A stretch of 64,000 bases of DNA from the NCBI RefSeq assembly GCF_020404405.1, contig NZ_JAIZDA010000010.1:1-64000 (forward strand), in the 5' to 3' direction. The translations under genes and the position numbers were made by a program. This document shows, piece after piece, positions 1 through 8,972 of the stretch (its first letter is position 1; the number at the start of each line of letters is the position of its first letter). This DNA is from Novosphingobium sp. FKTRR1. GTDB taxonomy: Bacteria; Pseudomonadota; Alphaproteobacteria; Sphingomonadales; Sphingomonadaceae. Below the pieces are notes generated by a model, which saw nothing but the letters and a program-made list of their open reading frames with translations, had not been told where the DNA came from and made no database searches.

Positions 1-955
1 CCCGCACCTTCCCGCATATGCTTGCGGCGAGCGGTATCAGTCCAGGGCATGTGCTTCCTCCATCGTCTCGACAACGACGCTGAATCACAACCTACTGATA
101 TCGCTCAACCACTTTTCGCTCGGGCTCTAACAACTCCGGATGCCGAAGTTCAGTCAGCCCGGCTCCATAGGTACGATCATCTCGAAACAGTTTTGTTGGC
201 CGGGTGTGGCCATCCGGGCTTTCCGCAAGACATGCGCGACGAAAGATTTCATAGTAGCACGCCGGTTCGCGCACAGGACATTCAACGTATGCACGGCCCG
301 ATCGGTCCGCATGGCATGCGCTTGGTGATGTGTCTCGGCACCCGCCGTCGGGAGCAAAGAGGGCGTATCGAGCATAAGCATTGCTCCGATGGCGAGGTTT
401 GCGCGCAAGTCCATCCGACAAACGGCATGACCACCGCGACCAGTCCACCCATTTTCGCTCAAGCCCGAGACATTCGATTGGCACCCAGCGTTGCCGAAGG
501 GGGTGCGGTCATTGTCATCCGTGACTCGACCACCTTTGTCGCCCCGGCCCCTGGATACGTCAGCTTTGCACCATGGCCGGAAGAGGCGAAAGATCGCCGT
601 GCGATCGCCCAATCTGCTGGGCGTCAATTCAGGACACTCCGGAGCGAGGCCACCACCAATTGCCATTAGTGACTGCGCAGCCTTCACCGCGAAGAGCGAT
701 TGAATCGACCGCAGGCCACATAGGTCAACCGCTTCCGCTATGGTAGCGCACTTGCCTTCAGGCACGCCAGCGAGACGCGGTTGGACATCATACGCATCGC
801 CCGGATTGGCGCGGCAACCCGGGACAAGGCCAATCGTCGGATCCGCTCCGCAGCCAGCAAGGCGGCAACAGGCGGACATTCGAAAGGTGTGGGACGCTGC
901 CGTGAACTACGACATGTCAATCCCGACGGGGCGGTTACCTCCGCGAAGGCACGGC
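1..955. other. Stretch without a recognisable gene
   Basis: Open frames of up to about 240 codons exist on both strands, but their translations are rich in Arg, Cys, His and Pro, have no domain I recognise, and overlap each other. They look like chance frames in GC-rich DNA. The stretch lies downstream of the flippase gene at the left edge of the exopolysaccharide cluster. It may be decayed sequence, but I could not identify a parent gene. Confidence 0.5.
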
Positions 956-2476
956 TCAGCGCGATGTCCGATGGCCGGAAAGCACGATCAATGATCGGCC
1001 AAGTGTTGGCAGGACGATGACCACTGCCAGCCCCCAACCGACGATGGCGCAGCCGATTGCAAGGCCCAGATGAGGCAACGTTGCCAGCCCCGCCCCTGTT
1101 GCGCCAAGGATCAAACGCGCTGCCAGCACCGCCGCCACGCCACCCGAAAGTGGTAAAATCGCACACGTCAGCGGTTGATGTCCGCGCCTGCGGCCTAGCG
1201 AATCATTTTGCGGGCGCCGATCCAGCGCAGACCAAGCGAGCACAGCTGATGCCGCGATCGTGACCAGCGCCGAAACCATGGCGGCAGCCAGCGCTCCCCA
1301 GTTGACCACGAGCAAGGTCAAGCTGCCGCTGGCGACCGCAGCAGCGGTCTGGATCGCCAGAATGCGCCCCTGACGGTTGCTGATGACCAGCTCTGCGGTG
1401 GCGCCGACGCCGATCAACGAGGCCATGCGCGCAACGCAGAACACCGCGATGACCGGTCCGGCTGCCGCCCACGCGGGGCCGAGCAGAACCGGCGCGACCG
1501 CGTCCGCAGTCAACGCCAGCACCGCCAATGCGGGCCATGAGAGGGCCGCAAACGGTGCAAGAAGCCCGAGCCATGCCCGCCCACGATGTTCGCCTCGAGC
1601 GTGAGCGGCGGCGAGCGAGGTGGTCATCAGCAAACCGGCCGGCTGGTTGAACATGTCAGCCAAAGCCGTCACGATGCGATTGCCGACCCGATACAGGCCG
1701 GACGCGGCAGGCGAAAAGACCACGCCCAGCAGCAAGTCACCGCTGTAATTGGACAGAAATCCGACGATGACCGAACCGTAGCGACTGGCCGACCAGCCAA
1801 GCACTGCCGTCGTCTCGGCACGATCGGGCTTCACCAGGGTCACGCCCGGGCCCATCAGGCCATACAAGCCTGCGAGAAGTGCGAGGCGCAAGTAGACCTG
1901 AACGACCAGCGCCCACAATCCCTGACCTTCGAGCAACAGACCCGCCGCACCCGCTGCCGAGAGAATCTCCACCACGATGGTCACCCCATAGTAGCGACGC
2001 ACCCGCCCCGAGCGCAAAAGCAGCGATTCCAACCAACCCGCCAATGCCGCGATGAGGTTCGAGGGCGCCAGCGCGAGCACGATGCCGCCGACACCCGCGC
2101 CATGGAACACGAAAGGACTGAGCACCCCGATCACACACAGCAGGATCAGCCAGACAAGTGCGACGATTAGGTTGGCGGCAAGGCAAGCGCTGGCCACTTG
2201 CCGGGTCCGCTCCAGCGGAGCCTTGAGCAGATACTCGAAAGGTCCGGTGTACAGCATCGTGCGCGCCAGGGTCAGTAGCGCCGCGCCGATGGCAAACACG
2301 CCAAAGTCGGCGGGCGAGAGCACCCTGGTCGCCAGCAGGGTGACTACAACCACCGCGCCCTGCCCACTTCCACGGGCGATCATGGCGATTGCGGCTGTCA
2401 AGCCGGCGCCACGCAAATCAGCCGCCTTGCCGACGACTTTGGACACTGCATTGGGGTGAAGGTTCGTGGATGTCAT
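956..2476 (-). CDS. Wzx-type polysaccharide flippase (oligosaccharide flippase family)
   Basis: The 506-residue protein is almost entirely hydrophobic, with roughly 12-14 predicted membrane segments and short basic loops, as in the MOP superfamily of lipid-linked oligosaccharide flippases. An early segment reads VLSPADFGVFAIGAA, the typical Wzx/RfbX pattern (LSPxDFGxFA). The likely role is moving undecaprenyl-linked repeat units across the inner membrane for exopolysaccharide assembly. It starts 9 bases after the stop of the upstream glycosyltransferase on the same strand, so the two are probably co-transcribed. The substrate cannot be read from the sequence. Family assignment is fairly sure, specificity unknown. 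Confidence 0.8.
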   Translation of the reverse strand: MTSTNLHPNAVSKVVGKAADLRGAGLTAAIAMIARGSGQGAVVVVTLLATRVLSPADFGVFAIGAALLTLARTMLYTGPFEYLLKAPLERTRQVASACLAANLIVALVWLILLCVIGVLSPFVFHGAGVGGIVLALAPSNLIAALAGWLESLLLRSGRVRRYYGVTIVVEILSAAGAAGLLLEGQGLWALVVQVYLRLALLAGLYGLMGPGVTLVKPDRAETTAVLGWSASRYGSVIVGFLSNYSGDLLLGVVFSPAASGLYRVGNRIVTALADMFNQPAGLLMTTSLAAAHARGEHRGRAWLGLLAPFAALSWPALAVLALTADAVAPVLLGPAWAAAGPVIAVFCVARMASLIGVGATAELVISNRQGRILAIQTAAAVASGSLTLLVVNWGALAAAMVSALVTIAASAVLAWSALDRRPQNDSLGRRRGHQPLTCAILPLSGGVAAVLAARLILGATGAGLATLPHLGLAIGCAIVGWGLAVVIVLPTLGRSLIVLSGHRTSR

Positions 2477-2485
2477 CGAAGTGGC

Positions 2486-3601
2486 TCACCTGCTGCGGGC
2501 GAGTTCGTTGAGCAGGGTAAGCAGGCGTTCGCCCGCCCCGACCCAAGTATATGCCGTCGCACGCTCCAGCCCGGCCGCAACCTGAGCCTGGCGCAACGCG
2601 GGGAAGGCCAGCGCGCGCAACTGACGCTGCCAATCCTTCGGATCGAAGGGATCGGCGTAAAGCGCGGCCACGTCGCAAACTTCCGGCAAGGCGCCGCAAG
2701 GGGCGACGATCACCGGGCAGCCGCACAGCATGGCTTCCACCGGGGGAAGGCCAAAACCCTCGGTAAGCGAGGGGAACAGCAGCGCCTGCGCTCCTTCATA
2801 CAAGGCGCGCAGAACCCCATCGTCGCAGGGGCCGACAAAGACGGCATCATCTGGCGGATCGAGGTTGGCAGCTTCAAGTTCCGCGCGATCGGGGCCGATG
2901 ATGACCAACCGCAGCGGAGCAAGCGCCCCTGCGGCGAAAGCGTCGAAAACGACGCGGTTGTTCTTGTAGGTCTTGATGCTGCCGAACAGGATCGCATAGC
3001 TGCTTTGGACAAGTCCGAGCCGCTGGAGCGCAACAGTATCGGCCTCAACCTCGCGGATATGGTCGGCACCATTGTGCAACACGTCGACCGGACGTTGGCC
3101 GGTTATGCCGAAAGCGCGCAATTCATCACGTGAAAAGGCCGAAACGGTCAGCACCCGTTCGCTGGTCCGCGCCATCAGCGGCGTGAGCAGACGGTAACCC
3201 AGACGCTGCCGAACGGGATAGGAGCTGTCCGACCGACAGAACTGCGCGTCGTGCAGCATGGTAACCTTCCGCCGGTGCGCGATCGGCGCAAGATTGGCGA
3301 GATTGACGAGGACCGCCCCCGCCGCCAGACGAGGCAAGCGCAATTGCTCCCACGCCTGGCTGACGCTGCGGTCATCCTCAACCACACGAATCCTGCGCAA
3401 GCCCGGCACGGCTTGGCCATATCCGCGCGGTACCACGATGCTGCAATCCAGCGGTGCTTCTTCAAAAGCGCTGGCGGCAAGCAGTTTGTCGACTTCGCGC
3501 ACCAGCCGTCCAGCAACGCGGCGGACGCCATTGAGCGCGCCGACGCAGAACTTGCCGTTGAAAACGACACTGCGCATCTTCGTCATCTTTTGGCCCGTCA
3601 T
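2486..3601 (-). CDS. GT-B fold glycosyltransferase (GT4-like)
   Basis: A 371-residue glycosyltransferase that probably adds one sugar to the lipid-linked exopolysaccharide repeat. The N-terminus reads VVFNGKFCVGALNGVRR, with the Gly-rich acceptor-side loop of GT-B enzymes. The C-terminal nucleotide-sugar half has the E-x7-E motif in EGFGLPPVE (E281 and E289). Met codons at 3601, 3586 and 3577 are all possible starts; the frame stays open further upstream but that part is Arg/Cys/His-rich and unlike the family. The protein is related to the divergent glycosyltransferase at 3975, sharing the NGxF...GVxRVA..V N-terminus. It is followed closely by the flippase gene. Acceptor and sugar are unknown. 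Confidence 0.8.
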   Translation of the reverse strand: MTGQKMTKMRSVVFNGKFCVGALNGVRRVAGRLVREVDKLLAASAFEEAPLDCSIVVPRGYGQAVPGLRRIRVVEDDRSVSQAWEQLRLPRLAAGAVLVNLANLAPIAHRRKVTMLHDAQFCRSDSSYPVRQRLGYRLLTPLMARTSERVLTVSAFSRDELRAFGITGQRPVDVLHNGADHIREVEADTVALQRLGLVQSSYAILFGSIKTYKNNRVVFDAFAAGALAPLRLVIIGPDRAELEAANLDPPDDAVFVGPCDDGVLRALYEGAQALLFPSLTEGFGLPPVEAMLCGCPVIVAPCGALPEVCDVAALYADPFDPKDWQRQLRALAFPALRQAQVAAGLERATAYTWVGAGERLLTLLNELARSR

Positions 3602-3974
3602 CCCTTCGCCCGCCGAAAGGCCGAAAGCGGCGCTCCATCGACTTGCTCTACCGCAGCGGTCGCCGTCGCAACCGGCATGGGCGCACGGTTTGAAGCGTCT
3701 TTCCGACGACCGGAATGCAGCATGACCATTCAACTCCCTGGATCGATGACCGCAACGTAACCATGCGACGGCCACCGTCCTACGCCGGTTGCGTCCGTTC
3801 CCGACCAAGTGGCAGCAGAAGCCTTCAGGGTTGCTGCTAAACTGCGCGGGCAATGCGGTTGCCGCATGCGCAAATGCTGCCTCCGCCGCTCCGCGCCAGG
3901 CCGGCCAAGGCCGTACCGGCTTGGTCGCCACATGGTTCAGGGCCTGACCTGACCGACCATCACAAGGGATCACG
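3602..3974. promoter_or_regulatory. Divergent intergenic region between two glycosyltransferase genes
   Basis: 373 bases separate the minus-strand glycosyltransferase from the plus-strand one, so promoters for both must lie here. I see no clear -35/-10 pair. An AAGGG ribosome binding site lies 6 bases before the plus-strand start. No gene is visible. Confidence 0.45.
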
Positions 3975-5222
3975 ATGCCTGTTCTGTCTCCGCTTCTGTC
4001 CATTGCCCCCACCCCAACCGCGCCGCCTTCAACGCAGATCATGCCACTTCGCCGCACCCCGCGCGAAATCGTGATCAATGGCCGCTTCCTGACACAACCG
4101 GTCACCGGTGTGCAGCGGGTGGCGCGTGAAGTGGTGCGCGCGATGGACCATCTGATCGCCGAAGATCAGGTGCCTCTGCGCCTGCGGCTGGTTTGCGAAG
4201 CGGGCGCCGATGTCTCCGAACTGGACCTGCGCTCCACCATGGTTGAACGCACGGGCACCGGACCGCGCGGGCACCTTTGGGAGCAGGTGATATTGCCCGG
4301 AAGAGTGCGCGGCGGGCACTTGCTGTGCCTTGGCAATACCGCACCGATCAGGTCATTGCTGGCAAGCCACCCGACCACAGTGATGATCCACGATCTATCC
4401 TATCGGCAGTTTCCCGAGGCCTATCGGTATCGTTACCGTCTTGGCCACGGATTGATGCTGCCATTTCTGCTGCGGCGCGCCAGTGCGCTGCTGACCGTTT
4501 CCGAAACCGAGCGCGCCGTTCTGGGCAAGCTGCATCCCCCAGCCTTGCCGCGGATCAGGGTGGCTCAGAACGGTGGCTGGCGCGATGGCAGTGTGCAGCC
4601 CCGATCTGACTCTTCCGACGCCGGGTATGTTCTTTACGTCGGTTCACTGTCGTCGCGCAAAAATATCGACGGCGTCTTGGCGGTGGCGATCCGACTTGCG
4701 CGTGAGGATGGGGTGAGCACGCTGCTGGTGGGGGCATCGAGTGATATCCTCACGCCCATCGCGGCAAACGTACCTGACGATATCCGCGACAAGGTACGAC
4801 TCGTCGGGCCGGTAACTGACCTTGCCGCGCTGGCGCAGCTGTATCGCGAGGCCGCCTGCTTGCTGTTTCCCTCGTTTTACGAAGCGAGTTCGCTGCCACC
4901 GGTCGAAGCCATGAACTTCGGCTGTCCCGTGGTCGTGTCGGCAATCCCCTCGATGACCGAACGGTGTGGCACTGCCGCGCTCTATTGCGATCCACATTCG
5001 ATTGACGACATGGTGCAGGCTGTTCGTCAATGCATTCGGCACGATACGGGTATTGCAGAACAAATTTCTCGTGCTTATGATCGAGCGACGCGGTGGTCAT
5101 GGCGAAGCCAGGCAGAGGCGGTGCTTGAGGCGCTGCTGATTGCCGAAGCCAAGGCAGATCATAGCGGGCGACGCGTCAATTCGGGTGAGACCAAGCTGTC
5201 TGCTCTGGCTACCGCGCCGTAA
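3975..5222 (+). CDS. GT-B fold glycosyltransferase (GT4-like)
   Basis: A 415-residue glycosyltransferase. After a roughly 30-residue Pro-rich leader it shows IVINGRFLTQPVTGVQRVAR, the acceptor-side start of this GT4 group. Near the C-terminus EASSLPPVE carries the E-x7-E motif (E303, E311). It is a divergent paralogue of the gene at 2486 and probably acts in the same exopolysaccharide pathway. The start is supported by AAGGG 6 bases upstream. It is the only plus-strand member of the cluster. The short leader before the GT-B domain is absent from its neighbour and has no signal-peptide character. Confidence 0.8.
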   Translation: MPVLSPLLSIAPTPTAPPSTQIMPLRRTPREIVINGRFLTQPVTGVQRVAREVVRAMDHLIAEDQVPLRLRLVCEAGADVSELDLRSTMVERTGTGPRGHLWEQVILPGRVRGGHLLCLGNTAPIRSLLASHPTTVMIHDLSYRQFPEAYRYRYRLGHGLMLPFLLRRASALLTVSETERAVLGKLHPPALPRIRVAQNGGWRDGSVQPRSDSSDAGYVLYVGSLSSRKNIDGVLAVAIRLAREDGVSTLLVGASSDILTPIAANVPDDIRDKVRLVGPVTDLAALAQLYREAACLLFPSFYEASSLPPVEAMNFGCPVVVSAIPSMTERCGTAALYCDPHSIDDMVQAVRQCIRHDTGIAEQISRAYDRATRWSWRSQAEAVLEALLIAEAKADHSGRRVNSGETKLSALATAP

Positions 5223-5280
5223 ACCGAAAATAAAAACTCCGCCGGTTAAGGTGGGGAAACAGATCGAGAGGGTCGCACAG

Positions 5281-5433
5281 ATGGCACGGCTTCGTTACTA
5301 CGAAGAGACAACTGATTTGTCTTTTTCTGCAATCGATTCAGAAAGTAACTCCACGGCACGTGGCGTCATGATCGGCTTGGCGCTCAGCTAGGTGTTCTGG
5401 GTTGCTTTGGCAGTGATGTTGATCCGCTTCTGA
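5281..5433 (+). pseudogene. Small single-span membrane protein interrupted by an in-frame TAG
   Basis: An ATG preceded by AGAGGG (8-base gap) opens a 36-codon frame that ends at TAG (5389-5391). The same frame continues for 13 codons to TGA at 5431. Read through the TAG, the last 22 or so residues form one hydrophobic segment ending in a basic residue (GVMIGLALS, stop, VFWVALAVMLIRF). The stop therefore falls in the middle of a predicted membrane helix. It may be a nonsense-mutated gene, or the ORF may be chance. A similar C-terminal span is present in the small protein at 7070 in the same cluster. I do not recognise a family. Confidence 0.35.
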
Positions 5434-6173
5434 CCGGGCAGATCCGCTAAGCAGATGCGCCCGGATACCGGACTGTTTGCAGCCTGCCGGGGTTGGCACG
5501 CAATGCGGACCAGCTCTTGCTAGCGGACATTCAGCGGATCGCTTCCCATGCGCTAACACCGCGCGATTCTGGCAGATTGCGTGCGAATTGGGCCCAAAAC
5601 ACTTTGGCCCGATACACTTTGGCCCGATACTCAGGGCCTCATTCGTCGCTTCAGGCTACCCGGAGCTTAATCGGCTGCCGCTCCCTGCGACTGTCACGAC
5701 TTGCCCTGATCCGGTCGAAGATGGCCGCGCCGCATCGATCCCCAACACAGCCATTCCCAATTGCCCAAAAGTGCATTCGTGCGAACGACACACGCCGCTT
5801 TGCACGCGGCCAACTGAACCGACAAGCCGATGCAATGGCAACCGGCGGCTTCACAATCGGATCACCGGTTCAAACGTCGTTCTGACCCGCGTCGCAGTAA
5901 CACGGGTCGTGATGGCGGGTAGCGGACGGAGGTCGACAACCAGAGTGGCGCAATGGGCCGCCCTGATCGCGGCTGCCCACAATCGGTCGACGACCCCGCT
6001 CAGCCGGGCATTGCAAGCCGGCTTGGATCATACTTGAACAACATGGCGTAAGGCGGGAGCCGCTCCGCTCGCGGCAGCCGGATTGGGAACGATCGCTGCA
6101 ACAGGAGAAGGGTGGCGGGCGCTCGCGAGCACACAGATCAAACCGCCCTGGCCAAACCGCGCAGGAATGCGCG
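5434..6173. other. 740-base stretch with no recognisable gene
   Basis: Frames on both strands are open for up to about 190 codons but have unlikely composition and no domain. The only clear structure is a 15-base tandem duplication at 5599-5628. Together with 1-955, it makes this exopolysaccharide cluster unusually gene-poor, which would fit loss of former genes. Confidence 0.5.
5599..5628. repeat. 15-bp perfect tandem duplication
   Basis: The unit ACACTTTGGCCCGAT occurs twice without a gap, at 5599-5613 and 5614-5628. It lies in the gene-free stretch between the glycosyltransferase and the sugar transferase. A replication-slippage origin is likely. Confidence 0.85.
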
Positions 6174-6935
6174 TCAGCATGCCCCCTTGCCGCGCAAGAC
6201 ACTCGGCAATGTCAGCGCCAAAATCTTCAGATTGAGCCAAAACGAGCGGGACCGCGTATAAGCGACATCGAAAGCGACGCGCCGCCGATAGGATGTGTCC
6301 GCATTCCGTTGAACCTGCCACAAACCGGTCACGCCCGGTTTGACGCTGCAATACTGGGCGAAGTGGCGACCGTAGCGGGAAATCTCGGCTTCGACGATGG
6401 GCCTTGGGCCGACCAGGCTCATGTCGCCGCGCAAGATGTTGATCAGTTGCGGCAGTTCGTCGAGGCTGGAGCGGCGCAACAGCAAACCGACCATAGTGAC
6501 GCGGGGATCGTTGCGCAGCTTCTGCGTGCGCGCCCACTCATCCCGCGCGACAGGATCGCTTTGCAACAGGGTCTGCAGCCGGGCGTCGGCGTCAGTCACC
6601 ATTGTGCGGAACTTGAAACAGGGGAATGCGCGGCCCCCTTCGCCGATACGGCGATGGGCAAAGACGATCGGGCCAGAGCTGGTCACTTGGATGACGAAAC
6701 CGATCAGTACCAGCAAAGGCAATGAAAGGATGAGCAAACCAGCCGCGATCGTGAGATCAAGCGCGCGGATTGCTCGCTCGGTTGCGGCCACTGTCCGTAC
6801 GGACAAGACCCCCGGACGCACGGGACGGACAACCGGCACGCGCGGGCTCGCCGTGCTGGGCGCCGAGCTGTGCGCTGCCCCGTCAGGCCATGCCAACGCT
6901 GGCGTGAACGCCGACATGGACACCAGTTCGTTCAT
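6174..6935 (-). CDS. ExoY-like polyprenyl-phosphate sugar-1-phosphate transferase
   Basis: A 253-residue initiating sugar transferase that transfers hexose-1-phosphate from a nucleotide sugar to undecaprenyl phosphate, the first step of exopolysaccharide repeat assembly. After about 65 variable residues comes one membrane segment (LDLTIAAGLLILSLPLLVL), then the family signatures CFKFRTM, DELPQLINILRGDMSLVGPRP broken only by normal variation, and KPGVTGLWQV. Having one membrane segment rather than five makes it ExoY-like rather than full-length WbaP-like. The start at 6935 is chosen because AAGGAG lies just upstream; the frame stays open a further 15 codons. It anchors the functional assignment of the whole cluster. 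Sugar specificity is not readable. Confidence 0.9.
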   Translation of the reverse strand: MNELVSMSAFTPALAWPDGAAHSSAPSTASPRVPVVRPVRPGVLSVRTVAATERAIRALDLTIAAGLLILSLPLLVLIGFVIQVTSSGPIVFAHRRIGEGGRAFPCFKFRTMVTDADARLQTLLQSDPVARDEWARTQKLRNDPRVTMVGLLLRRSSLDELPQLINILRGDMSLVGPRPIVEAEISRYGRHFAQYCSVKPGVTGLWQVQRNADTSYRRRVAFDVAYTRSRSFWLNLKILALTLPSVLRGKGAC

Positions 6936-7069
6936 GATGTGGTTCTCCTTCGTGGCCGGAGCAAGTCCGGCTGTCAGCACGAAGGATGGAGCGACCGGCC
7001 GCGCCGGTCAGCGCAAGTTAGCCCCGGGACGGTTCGATAAGCCCTGGAGGATTGGCCCGCACCGTCGGT

Positions 7070-7324
7070 TCAGATGACCATTCTCACCGCAGCGAAGATC
7101 AACGCCCACAACGCCGACGACGCCACAAGCGGGAAACCGAGTCGGAACCAGCCAGGATAGCGATGCTCGTTCGGAGCCGCAGCAACGGCTTCGAACACCG
7201 CAAGCCCTGCTTGCAAGCCATGAACCGGAGACTCGACATAAGCATCATGCTGCCCCGCCAGCCGCGGTGCAGCATGTTCATCGAGGTCGGCAGCGGGCGG
7301 AAGACGGAACTGCGGCAGGGCCAT
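7070..7324 (-). CDS. Small membrane protein of unknown function in the exopolysaccharide cluster
   Basis: 84 residues: a polar N-terminal two thirds (about 60 residues, with several His and Pro) and one C-terminal hydrophobic segment (LVASSALWALIFAAVRMVI). It would therefore be a tail-anchored inner-membrane protein. A good ribosome binding site, GGAGG, precedes the ATG. It lies 134 bases upstream of the sugar transferase on the same strand and could share its transcript. I do not recognise a family. Its tail resembles the interrupted small ORF at 5281. Confidence 0.6.
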   Translation of the reverse strand: MALPQFRLPPAADLDEHAAPRLAGQHDAYVESPVHGLQAGLAVFEAVAAAPNEHRYPGWFRLGFPLVASSALWALIFAAVRMVI

Positions 7325-7471
7325 CGGAATACCTCCGAAGCCAATCTATCTGCGACTCACTCAACCAAGGCCCAAGAGCAAATAGAAACGATTACTTAGT
7401 AATTGCCGCCAGCCCGATTCGCCCGATATTGCGGTGCAGCAATTCCTCGCACACCCTCGATGACAGGCAGG

Positions 7472-8266
7472 TCAGCCGCGAAACGCGCTTGAAAGCGGTT
7501 CGCCCCGCACCGGATACCCGGCATCGTCGCGGATCATCAACCACGACACGCCCTCGCGCTGTTCGATCCACGGCGTGATCGTGACGACCGGTGTGGCCAG
7601 TGCGTGCGCGCGTGCGCCCGCAAAGTCGGGAAACCGCGCGAGCCGTTCAAGGTTGCGACGCGTCGGGAAAATGACCTTGATCCGCCCGTCGTCGGCCATT
7701 TGCAGCGCTTCTTGGGCACTTGCCCAGAACAGATGCTGATTTTCGGTCGAATCGACGACCAGATCGACCGCGCCGGTGCCGAGATCGGCCAGATAGAACC
7801 GCGTGTCATAAATACGGGTTTCGCGCATCCGTGGCCACCACCGGGCAAACAGAACGAGATCATCGAACAGCGGCGTCCAAGCGAACTCGTCGAGCACCGG
7901 CGAAAGCGTGCCGGTTTCGAGCAGCCGTTGCCGCGCCGCTGCCGCGAGAGCCTCATTCACGGTGCCTTGAACACCGACGACCAGCCCGGTCTCTTCAAGC
8001 GTTTCGCGAATGGCAGCAATGCGCGCCGCTGCATCGTCCAGATCGAGCTGCGGAGCCAGCCGCGACGCCAGCGCCCGGTCTGCGTCATCGACGCGGCCAC
8101 CGGGAAAGACGGTGGCACCACCGGCAAAGACCATGCTGCCCGATCGTTCGACCAGCAGCAATTGCGCAGGCCCGCCCGATGGATCGTTACGAAAAATGAC
8201 GATTGTTGCGGCAGGTCGTGCTGCCGGCACATCGTCGTGCGGCGGGGAGGTTTCGTCTGACTGCAT
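7472..8266 (-). CDS. NUDIX hydrolase with an insertion in the Nudix box
   Basis: About 264 residues. It should hydrolyse a nucleoside diphosphate linked to another moiety. The helix part of the Nudix box is intact (RETLEETGLV), and FPGGRVD provides the preceding Gly loop. The spacing between them is about 17 residues longer than the canonical G-x5-E-x7-REUxEExGU. This layout is known in NUDT19-like CoA diphosphatases, so a CoA or acyl-CoA substrate is a reasonable guess but not shown. The start is uncertain: an in-frame start also exists at 8314, and neither has a strong ribosome binding site. The C-terminal half (FPTRRNLERLARF) is typical of this NUDT19-like group. Confidence 0.8.
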   Translation of the reverse strand: MQSDETSPPHDDVPAARPAATIVIFRNDPSGGPAQLLLVERSGSMVFAGGATVFPGGRVDDADRALASRLAPQLDLDDAAARIAAIRETLEETGLVVGVQGTVNEALAAAARQRLLETGTLSPVLDEFAWTPLFDDLVLFARWWPRMRETRIYDTRFYLADLGTGAVDLVVDSTENQHLFWASAQEALQMADDGRIKVIFPTRRNLERLARFPDFAGARAHALATPVVTITPWIEQREGVSWLMIRDDAGYPVRGEPLSSAFRG

Positions 8267-8620
8267 CGTCCGATCATGCGCTGCCCGATCGCGCTTGCCA
8301 AGCGTCTCGATCAACCGTCAGGTGTCGGAAGTCTTTACAACTCGCGCAAAGCTTCCGCCGCGCCGTAGCGCAGCGACCTTGCTATGCCGCCATATCCAGA
8401 CCTTGGCACGGTTCATGCTTCGCTTTCGAAGTGCCGAATGTGTCCCGACACCGAGGCGGAACTGCAAATGGTCTCGCAGTTCCGCCTCTCCCGGGGACGG
8501 CCGCTTATCAGCCCCAAATGAGCCTCACTGCCAAAAGTCTGCGCGCGCGCCGCGGACAAGACATCGGGCGACCCCGCGCTTGGCGAGGCCGCCCGAACCT
8601 GAAATCGAACCCTGATCGGG
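8267..8620. other. Intergenic region upstream of the NUDIX gene
   Basis: 354 bases with no convincing gene on either strand. It holds the promoter region of the NUDIX gene, the end of the glutaredoxin transcript and one strong inverted repeat at 8453-8488. Confidence 0.5.
8453..8488. terminator. Perfect 13-bp stem with 10-base loop
   Basis: GAGGCGGAACTGC (8453-8465) pairs with GCAGTTCCGCCTC (8476-8488). A short GTGTC/GACAC inverted repeat abuts it at 8440-8451. It lies downstream of the glutaredoxin gene on the minus strand. There is no T-tract on either side, so a classical intrinsic terminator is not shown. It could be a terminator stem, an mRNA 3' end or a mobile repeat. Confidence 0.5.
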
Positions 8621-8947
8621 TCAGCCAGCGGTCTTTACATCGGCATCGGTGATCAATTGCTGCAGCTCACCAGCCTGGAACATTTCCATCATGATGTCCG
8701 ATCCGCCGACAAATTCGCCCTTCACATAAAGCTGGGGGATCGTCGGCCAGTCGGAAAACGCCTTGATACCCTGGCGGATTTCCATGTCCTGAAGCACGTC
8801 CACCGTCGCATATTCGACGCCGAGGTGCTCAAGGATCGCCACGGCCTTGCTGGAAAAGCCGCATTGCGGGAACAGCGGGGTTCCCTTCATGAACAGGACG
8901 ACGTCGTTACCTTCGACGATTTCGGCGATGCGTTGGTGCGATGACAT
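8621..8947 (-). CDS. grxD: Monothiol glutaredoxin (Grx4/GrxD family)
   Basis: 108 residues, the full length of single-domain monothiol glutaredoxins. The active site is CGFS with Cys29 in PQCGFSSK, preceded by the MKGTP glutathione-binding loop; [19 protein letters not shown] carries the cis-Pro and glutathione-contact segment. Such proteins bind a glutathione-coordinated [2Fe-2S] cluster and act in Fe-S cluster trafficking, commonly as a heterodimer with BolA. The BolA gene is the next gene upstream on the same strand, 25 bases away, which supports that partnership. Confidence 0.95.
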   Translation of the reverse strand: MSSHQRIAEIVEGNDVVLFMKGTPLFPQCGFSSKAVAILEHLGVEYATVDVLQDMEIRQGIKAFSDWPTIPQLYVKGEFVGGSDIMMEMFQAGELQQLITDADVKTAG

Positions 8948-8972
8948 GGGATCAATGATTCCTTTCGACCAC

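Noticed and set aside
154..879. 241-codon minus-strand frame near the left edge
   Set aside because: Rich in Arg, Cys and His, overlaps an equally long plus-strand frame, and no family is recognisable.
3602..4105. N-terminal extension of the minus-strand glycosyltransferase to 4105
   Set aside because: 168 extra residues have no domain and would run across the divergent glycosyltransferase start.
8590..8640. tRNA-like GTTCGATT segment on the minus strand
   Set aside because: The flanking bases do not form a T-stem, and no anticodon or acceptor arm can be drawn.
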